Assembly (NCBI GenBank): GCA_963753845.1
Contig: CAVWEI010000017.1
Location: forward strand, 310,001-374,000
DNA from: Thiosocius sp963753845
GTDB taxonomy: Bacteria > Pseudomonadota > Gammaproteobacteria > Chromatiales > Chromatiaceae
DNA length: 64,000 nucleotides
Direction of reading: 5' to 3'
Below, piece after piece: positions 62,088 to 64,000 of this stretch. Below the pieces are notes generated by a model. That model did not search any database. It had not been told where the DNA came from and saw nothing but the letters and a program-made list of their open reading frames with translations. The position numbers and the translations under genes are program-made. Each line of letters begins with the position of its first letter. Positions within the stretch are counted from its first letter, which is position 1.

Positions 62088-64000
62088 ATGGGCCTGTTAC
62101 GAGTATTGTTGTTTTTGCCGGCCCTGCTGCTGGCTCCCGCTGCAATCCATGCCGAGGATGCGGACCCGTGGAAGTTTGTGCCCAAACGCGGCCCTGCCAC
62201 CGACCACAGCACCTTTTACGAAGGCCCGTTCGAAGACGGCCCATCGACTACCCGTGCCTGTCTGAAATGCCACCCCAAGGCCGCCAGCGAGGTGATGAGG
62301 ACGGCGCATTGGAATCTCGCCGGCGACGAGGTCGAGGTGCCCGGGCATGCCCAACCGATGCGGATCGGCAAGCGCAACCTGATCAACAACTTCTGCATCG
62401 GCATCAAGTCCAATTGGCCGGGATGCACCAGCTGCCATATCGGTTTTGGGTGGAAAGACGATACCTTCGATCTGAGTGACGAAAGCCTGGTCGACTGCCT
62501 GGTCTGCCACGACCAGACTGGGACCTATCACAAGGACGCAGGGGATGCCGGCCTGCCCGCGGCGGACGTCGACCTGCTCGCAGTGGCCAAGAGTGTCGGT
62601 CTGCCAAAGCGCGGCAATTGCGGTGCATGCCATTTCATGGCGGGTGGCGGCAACGCCGTCAAGCACGGTGATCTCGACGAGAGCCTGCTTTTCCCCAGCC
62701 CAGAAATCGACGTCCACATGGGCAGGCTGAATTTTCAGTGTATCGACTGTCACCAGGCCGAAGATCACCTCCCGCCTGGCCGCCTGCTGACGGTCAGCGT
62801 TGACGATAAGAACCGCTTGTTCTGCACAAACTGCCACAAAGGCGAGAAGATCCACGCCGACCGCCGCATTGACGGACATACCGACCGCGTCGCCTGCCAG
62901 ACCTGCCACATCCCCCTGATGGCGGTCAAATCGGGCACCAAGCTGAGCTGGGACTGGTCACAGGCCGGACAGGACCTGCCGATCACCAACTCCCATCTCT
63001 ATCTGAAGATCAAGGGACGCTTCACCTGGGTCAAGGGCGCGCAGCCGGAATACGACTGGTACAACGGGACCGGCAGCCGTTACCTGCTCGGTGACAAGAT
63101 CGACCCCGCGACAGTCACCCGGATCGCGGCCCCTCTGGGCGATCGTGAAGACCCCAAGGCCAGGATCTATCCGTTCAAGATCCATCGGGGAAAACAAGTC
63201 TACGATACCGAGAACCTGACATTCATACTTCCTCATACCTACGGTGACAAAGGCTTCTGGACGCAGTTTGACTGGAACGATGCGCTACGGATCGGCTCGG
63301 AAGCTACCGGGCTCCCTTTCAGCGGTGAATACGACTTTGCACCCACCGAGATGTACATGCCGCAGAACCACATGGTGGTCAGCAAGGAGAAGGCATTGCA
63401 GTGCCCGGATTGCCACGGGCCATCAGGTCGAATGGACTGGCAGGCCCTGGGGTACGATGACGATCCCCTGGGACGGGCCGTGCTCGAGCATGAGCCCATA
63501 CCTCTGCTCGATGCGGAAGGCGAGATGGTCCATGAATCCGGCAATCCGCTGTCAACCTCGATTACCTGCAGCCAGTGCCACGAGACAGAGGACCCGGCAT
63601 TCCTCGCCACGCATGCCTATCATTCCAAGGTGAGCGCACAGGACCTGACATCCGAACGTCGTACGCTGATGGAACAGGGCCCCCGCATCCCCATGGATGA
63701 CAACCAGCAGATGAACTGCTTCCTGTGCCATCTGCAAGACCCGAATGTCGCCGAATGGCAGGAAGCAATCACCTCGGGCAAACCCGAATGGGCGGTATCC
63801 GCCAGCCTGATCGGAACCGGTATGTTGCAGCGGGTTGGGGATGGCTACGCATGGAGCCCCGACCTCGTCAACGAGGATGACATGGCCGTGATATCGATGG
63901 CCTACCCTTCCCCCTCGCATTGCGGCGCCTGTCACGGCCTGGTGCACACGGGAGACAGTCCCCTTACGATGCGGCTCGGTTCAGACCGGAACTGGGGCAC
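62088..64000 (+). CDS. Octahaem tetrathionate reductase-family cytochrome with extra C-terminal haems, 3' end cut
   Basis: ATG 62088 gives a signal peptide (MGLLRVLLFLPALLLAPAA) and 637 codons to the edge. The first 440 residues follow the tetrathionate-reductase-family octahaem cytochrome c: CLKCH (58), CTSCH (113), CLVCH (137), CGACH (178), CIDCH (218), CTNCH (246), CQTCH (270), CPDCH (439), with the family runs FGWKDDTFDLSDESLVDCLV in parts, NCGACHFMAGGG and VKHGDLDESL. Three more motifs follow (CSQCH 494, CFLCH 544, CGACH 612), making at least eleven haems. Family members reduce tetrathionate, nitrite or hydroxylamine in vitro; the true substrate is unknown. Confidence 0.88.
   Translation, partial: MGLLRVLLFLPALLLAPAAIHAEDADPWKFVPKRGPATDHSTFYEGPFEDGPSTTRACLKCHPKAASEVMRTAHWNLAGDEVEVPGHAQPMRIGKRNLINNFCIGIKSNWPGCTSCHIGFGWKDDTFDLSDESLVDCLVCHDQTGTYHKDAGDAGLPAADVDLLAVAKSVGLPKRGNCGACHFMAGGGNAVKHGDLDESLLFPSPEIDVHMGRLNFQCIDCHQAEDHLPPGRLLTVSVDDKNRLFCTNCHKGEKIHADRRIDGHTDRVACQTCHIPLMAVKSGTKLSWDWSQAGQDLPITNSHLYLKIKGRFTWVKGAQPEYDWYNGTGSRYLLGDKIDPATVTRIAAPLGDREDPKARIYPFKIHRGKQVYDTENLTFILPHTYGDKGFWTQFDWNDALRIGSEATGLPFSGEYDFAPTEMYMPQNHMVVSKEKALQCPDCHGPSGRMDWQALGYDDDPLGRAVLEHEPIPLLDAEGEMVHESGNPLSTSITCSQCHETEDPAFLATHAYHSKVSAQDLTSERRTLMEQGPRIPMDDNQQMNCFLCHLQDPNVAEWQEAITSGKPEWAVSASLIGTGMLQRVGDGYAWSPDLVNEDDMAVISMAYPSPSHCGACHGLVHTGDSPLTMRLGSDRNWG

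Noticed and set aside
1..64000. tRNA, rRNA, tmRNA, riboswitch or CRISPR array
   Set aside because: None recognised by eye on either strand; small RNAs cannot be excluded without covariance searches.

Overview
The window looks like a chromosomal segment of a free-living, GC-rich gammaproteobacterium with a sulfur-based energy metabolism, probably near the Chromatiales and related sulfur oxidisers. Two things point there. The housekeeping order is typically gammaproteobacterial: aat-bpt-infA-clpA-clpS, rluE-nudJ-mnmA-hflD-purB-roxA, lapA-lapB-pyrF, and hrcA-grpE-dnaK-dnaJ-dapB beside nadK-recN. The accessory content is sulfur-related: a dissimilatory-type sulfate adenylyltransferase, a polysulfide/thiosulfate reductase-like molybdoenzyme with periplasmic rhodaneses, and a tetrathionate-reductase-family multihaem cytochrome. 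I found no tRNA, rRNA, CRISPR array or transposase gene.

Layout. 1-12 kb holds rarA (cut by the edge), a patatin-type outer-membrane protein, an L,D-transpeptidase, an HD-CBS-HEPN fusion protein, lolA-ftsK, ald and trxB. 12-20 kb holds the N-degron set (aat, bpt, clpA, clpS) around infA, then a cold-shock gene and icd. 20-28 kb is a run of forward genes for RNA modification, purine synthesis, ribosome hydroxylation and small envelope proteins. 28-36 kb holds nudF, sat, pyrF, lapAB, an orphan FliK-like gene, an SDR, mscL and dapB. 36-45 kb is the heat-shock operon region, with two clear sigma-32 promoters upstream of grpE and dnaK, followed by nadK and recN. A palindromic MITE-like element sits directly upstream of recN. 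45-46 kb has a TauE/SafE transporter and a second, nested inverted-repeat element.

The most unusual part is 46.9-57.3 kb: nine genes on the minus strand with short gaps or overlaps. In transcription order they are a pentahaem cytochrome, a tetrahaem cytochrome, a Tat-exported ferredoxin-like subunit, an NrfD-type membrane subunit, a triple-rhodanese periplasmic protein, a Tat/lipobox molybdopterin oxidoreductase, its four-cluster Fe-S subunit, a second NrfD-type subunit, and a lipoprotein with a serine-substituted rhodanese fold. I read this as one composite electron-transfer and sulfane-sulfur handling system: two quinone-linked NrfD/Fe-S modules joined to multihaem cytochromes and sulfur-carrier proteins. 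An RND efflux pair follows. At the right edge is an octahaem tetrathionate reductase-like cytochrome with at least three additional haem motifs.

Three genes (ftsK, ald, nudF) are each broken by a shift that removal of one base would repair. ftsK is normally essential, so sequence or assembly error is a strong explanation; these should be checked before being called pseudogenes.
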